In this document: positions 56,720 through 60,126 of the stretch, piece by piece
Layout of the letters: the number at the start of each line of letters is the position of its first letter
Position numbering within the stretch: the stretch's first letter is position 1
Origin: Glomus cerebriforme
Taxonomy: Eukaryota > Glomeromycota > Glomeromycetes > Glomerales > Glomeraceae
Assembly: GCA_003550305.1 (NCBI GenBank)
Contig: QKYT01000128.1
Span: 134,425 to 194,550, forward strand
Direction: 5' to 3'
DNA length: 60,126 bases
Position numbers and translations under genes: made by a program
Notes under the pieces: generated by a model
Database searches by the model: none
Seen by the model: only the letters and a program-made list of their open reading frames with translations
Told to the model about the DNA's origin: nothing

Positions 56720-58830
56720 ATAAGGAACTTATTATATAGAAAACATTTAAACTATGAATTTCAAAATTTACTTGAACGATNNGCTAGNAAAAACATATTG
56801 TCAAACTTCTCAAATAAGATAATTTGTAAAATTTATTTTATATAATATTAAATNAAGTATTGAAAGAATTATTAAGAATATTAATAAGTGAATGCAATAA
56901 TTGAACATTGAAAGTAGTTAGAGAATGGAAAAAAAGGAACAATACGCTAAGATCTTGTATTATAGATTAAACTTTGAAATATGAGTCTTGAGTACCATAA
57001 AATGCAATGTATTTAGAATAGATTAGAGACCAAAAAAATTGTCAAGTCACATAAACTATATAATATAATTACTATTAATAGACAGGTTAGAATATTTATC
57101 AGCGTTGAAAATTTACTCAATAAATTTCACAAATTAATTTTACTAGGCAATGGAAACCATTGTGAGTTCGGAGCGAGGAAAAGTTATTTTAATTATTATA
57201 GGAGTCTTATTATTGTATTTTAATAAATTTTTATCTTTCTTTAGTATTGTTTTTATTATCAGTTTTCTTGTGTTTCCAGTATTTTTTTTTATAATTGATT
57301 GACAAATCACCTGATCTCAGTAATTCGAAAACGTTGATAATTATTTTTTTTGTAATACAAAGTGTATTTAATTTCTTTAAAATTTAAAATATAAAAATTT
57401 TTGTTTATATATGGTATTCAATTATTCAATCATAATAATCACATCATGCTAAAATGGTTTGTGATGTCAACTTTTATATGATATTATTAATAAAGTAAAA
57501 GGAAATCTCCAATATTATCACTAAACAATGCGAAAAATGTTCATCCTTCATAAAGAATGGTGAAAATAAGTTATAACCCAACTACAGTTTTTTTTTCAGC
57601 TTTGCTTTATGTTGTTGATATAACAAATATAACACTTAAAATTATCCCTTGCTTATTTTTTTGATATGGATATTTTATTAAATTGTCAATCACGAAATAA
57701 TATTTAAAATGATAAATTAGTAATTAATTTAATTAATAAAGCTAATTTTATTGTTTTTCATTTTTGTTTTAAATTATTTTTTTATTAAATACAGTAAATA
57801 AATGTNTTTTTTTGCAATTATTAATTTTTATTTGACTATTCTAAAATTAAAAATAAAAATTTAATTAAATGTCTTTAATCTATTCTATTATGACTAATAT
57901 AAATTGGATTTATTATTGTTTTGTCCGATTCTATTAGCAATTTTAATATTCTCTAATCATATCATTTTGTTATACTTTTTTCATTTTCTAATTTTTCTTA
58001 TATTCCTTAACTTTTTCTATTTTATTTCATTATTCATATTCTTTTTGTTGTTTTATTCTATTTACATCATTATTTTTTCTGTTCGTAACTTATCACATTA
58101 TTGTTCCAAATTAGTTTTCATATGTTTCAATTGCCATTTATGTAGAACTTGTTAACATTAAATTATCCTTCCATTTTATTTCTTGGCTATACTGTTCCTT
58201 TTTTCATGTTCATTTTTTTGTATTCAATTATTGCATTTGTCATTATCTAATAATTCTCATTTTTCTTCATAGTTCATAAGTGATNCCAATTGTTATAATA
58301 CTTTCTTATTCTCTATATTATAGTTTCTTCATTCATATACTTTTCCTCAAATTGTTTCTTCCATTTTTTTCTGATGAATTTCTGCTTTTAGCTTTCTTTT
58401 CATTCATTTTCATTGAAGTTTTAATTCTCAATGATTTCTTTAGTCTTCATCAACTCTTAATTCATATTTAATTTTATTCTTGTTGTCAGACAGATTGTAT
58501 ATTTGTAATATCTGTAGATTCTTTTGTCTTTACTGTTTAAAAGGTCTAATATGACCACTGCACCTTCTTATGTATTTTGTTTCCCATTTTCTGTTAATAA
58601 AACTTTCTTCCTTTGATTTTTCNAATATTACATTTTAACAGTTTCGTTTTACCAATTCCATAATATCTCATCGTTTATCTTTATCTTCTTTTTAGGAAAA
58701 GTGGATTTCAGGTTTTAGTGCTTTAAGGCTATTCTTTGGTATTTCAACTGGTAACTTGTATTACTTTAGGATTTTTGGTATACTTAGAGATACTGAGTTA
58801 CTGGATTTTTTGAAACTAAATGAAAGTAAA
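56720..58830. other. AT-rich DNA, strand-skewed
   Basis: From about 57900 to 58480 the plus strand is strongly T/C-rich, the mirror of the A/G-rich stretch at 56180-56715. Translation of either strand gives only low-complexity hydrophobic or Lys-rich strings. Ambiguous bases occur at 56781-56787, 56854 and 57806. Confidence 0.35.
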
Positions 58831-58836
58831 GAGGGA

Positions 58837-58955
58837 AGTTCTAATCTAAACCAACCAGCCAGTTAGGAGATACTCGACTATCTGACTAGTTTTCCTTGCC
58901 TGATACGAGGAAGACCTCTATATACAGTATAAGGAAGATAAGAGGAAGTTTAAGG
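58837..58955. repeat. Third copy of the dispersed ~100-bp repeat
   Basis: Shares TCTAATCTAAACCA, GAGATACTCGACT, TTTCCTTGCCTGATACGA and ATATACAGTATAAGGAAGA with the pair at 55009-55250, in the same orientation. Confidence 0.7.
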
Positions 58956-60126
58956 GAGATGGTTTTTAAAAGGATTTAAGAGAAAAATAGTAATTAAATC
59001 AGAAAAACATATTAGAAAATATGAAAAATAATAAGGAATATTGAAAAAAAGGAGTCAAAATTAATAATTATACAAGAATAAATTAAACATGATGATTTAT
59101 GTTTTTTATTTGTCCATGTGTAAAATTTCTATAATTTGGTAATGTTTTCTCTTGAGTCAAATCCATAACAGAAAACTAAATTTATATATAATTACTTTAA
59201 TTGGCGTACTTTTAGTGACCTAATATTCAGATCAACATGAGCAGTAAGACGCGATCAAAAAGCCAGAGAAAGCAAATTTTTTTTAAAACAAATGATAGAA
59301 TAATAAATAAACAAATAGATTAAAAACATGAAATAAATAATTTAAAAAATGAATAAATACAGTAGTTTAAAGATGAATAAATAATTCAAAGATGAATAAA
59401 TAGTTAAAATGATCATGATCAGAATCAAAAAAAATCTTGACATCATCTCATCAAATTTGTAAATATCAAAAAATTGTTGCAAAAAAATAATCAATAGATA
59501 GCAAAATAAGGATTAAATACTGTATATTATTTTGTGTTTTGAAAGGTTATTTTTAAAATTAATGTTTATACTTTAATTAAAAACTCAGAGCAAATTTTAA
59601 TTGGTTACTGAAAATAACAATGTTTCCATTATTTTAACTGTGTCACTCAAATATCAAATTTCATTGAATAGTAGTTACTATAGTTTTTATGTCTTTTATG
59701 GATTCTTCTTTATTCAAATTTTAGAGTCATTATTTAATTTCTGAAACAATGATAGTCACTGGAGAAAATGATTCTGTTTTTTTAATGCTCTTTTTAATTG
59801 TAGAATTTAGTATATCATACTAGTTAACTTGATTTTCTGTTAAAAAATTTAGTTTTGCTTATTATCGATCACTTAGCCACTCTTTCTTTGGTGAAATGTG
59901 ACATTGTTCATCATCAAAAAAAAATAGGAATGATGAGGCAATTAAATAAAGAAATTCGAGAAAGAATTTTTTTTACATTGTCTAAGATCTTTAAAATCAA
60001 AGAGAGTTACTTTTAAAACAACAAAAAAATATATTTGCAATTTTGTATGTATATTTAATAATAAATTTAAATATAAATAATGAATGAAATTCTTTTATTA
60101 ATTTACATTCGAAAAATTTGCTAACT
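58956..60126. other. AT-rich DNA to the window end
   Basis: Short A/T-rich repeats such as GATGAATAAATA at about 59340-59405. No gene was recognised. Confidence 0.4.

Noticed and set aside
57904..58471. Hydrophobic plus-strand frames
   Set aside because: T-rich DNA gives Phe/Leu/Ile strings without any motif or plausible membrane-protein layout.

Overview
The window is eukaryotic nuclear DNA from a very AT-rich fungus. Short GT-AG introns, long A/T homopolymers, Asn-rich coding repeats, Crinkler-type effector genes, a SAM-nuclease family and several amplified lineage-restricted families point to an arbuscular mycorrhizal fungus close to Rhizophagus irregularis. That assignment rests on recognising protein families by eye, not on a search. 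Scattered ambiguous bases mark unresolved assembly positions.

Layout. 0-3.1 kb: a decayed Tnp2-type DNA transposase. 4.8-5.9 kb: an inverted-repeat complex with a GC-rich hairpin, then a minus-strand tRNA relic lacking its anticodon arm. 6.9-15.0 kb: two head-to-head paralogues of membrane-anchored SPRY proteins (Ssh4/Ear1-like) that share an intron position. 16.3-17.9 kb: a decayed zinc-ribbon repeat gene and, divergent from it, one exon of a lineage-specific acidic protein. 19.2-23 kb: two damaged copies of a lineage-specific family (called family F here), one interrupted by a palindromic element. 23.2-25.4 kb: a Crinkler-type nuclease-kinase gene with stop codons in its header. 25.9-30.7 kb: transposon debris and a tandem array of twelve 29-base micro-exon-like units.

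31.2-39.8 kb: two Ty3/gypsy elements in opposite orientation. The first appears to carry an internal inversion of about 3.6 kb. The LTR of the second holds a 1.24-kb hAT-like foldback with an 8-bp target duplication. Its outer LTR end falls inside a coiled-coil gene. 41.1-43.3 and 50.5-52.6 kb: a segmental duplication carrying two more copies of family F. Between them lie a SAM-nuclease pseudogene, a second micro-exon-like array with unrelated sequence, and the best intact gene of the window: a 695-residue P-loop NTPase with C-terminal helix-hairpin-helix, of the Crinkler effector-domain type. 52.6-60.1 kb: a second tRNA relic, MITEs, LINE-like debris and AT-rich DNA.

The genes do not form an operon-like pathway. 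This is accessory, transposon-rich chromatin containing effector and expanded families. The least explained features are the two arrays in which every unit looks like a tiny exon with its own branch site, acceptor and donor.
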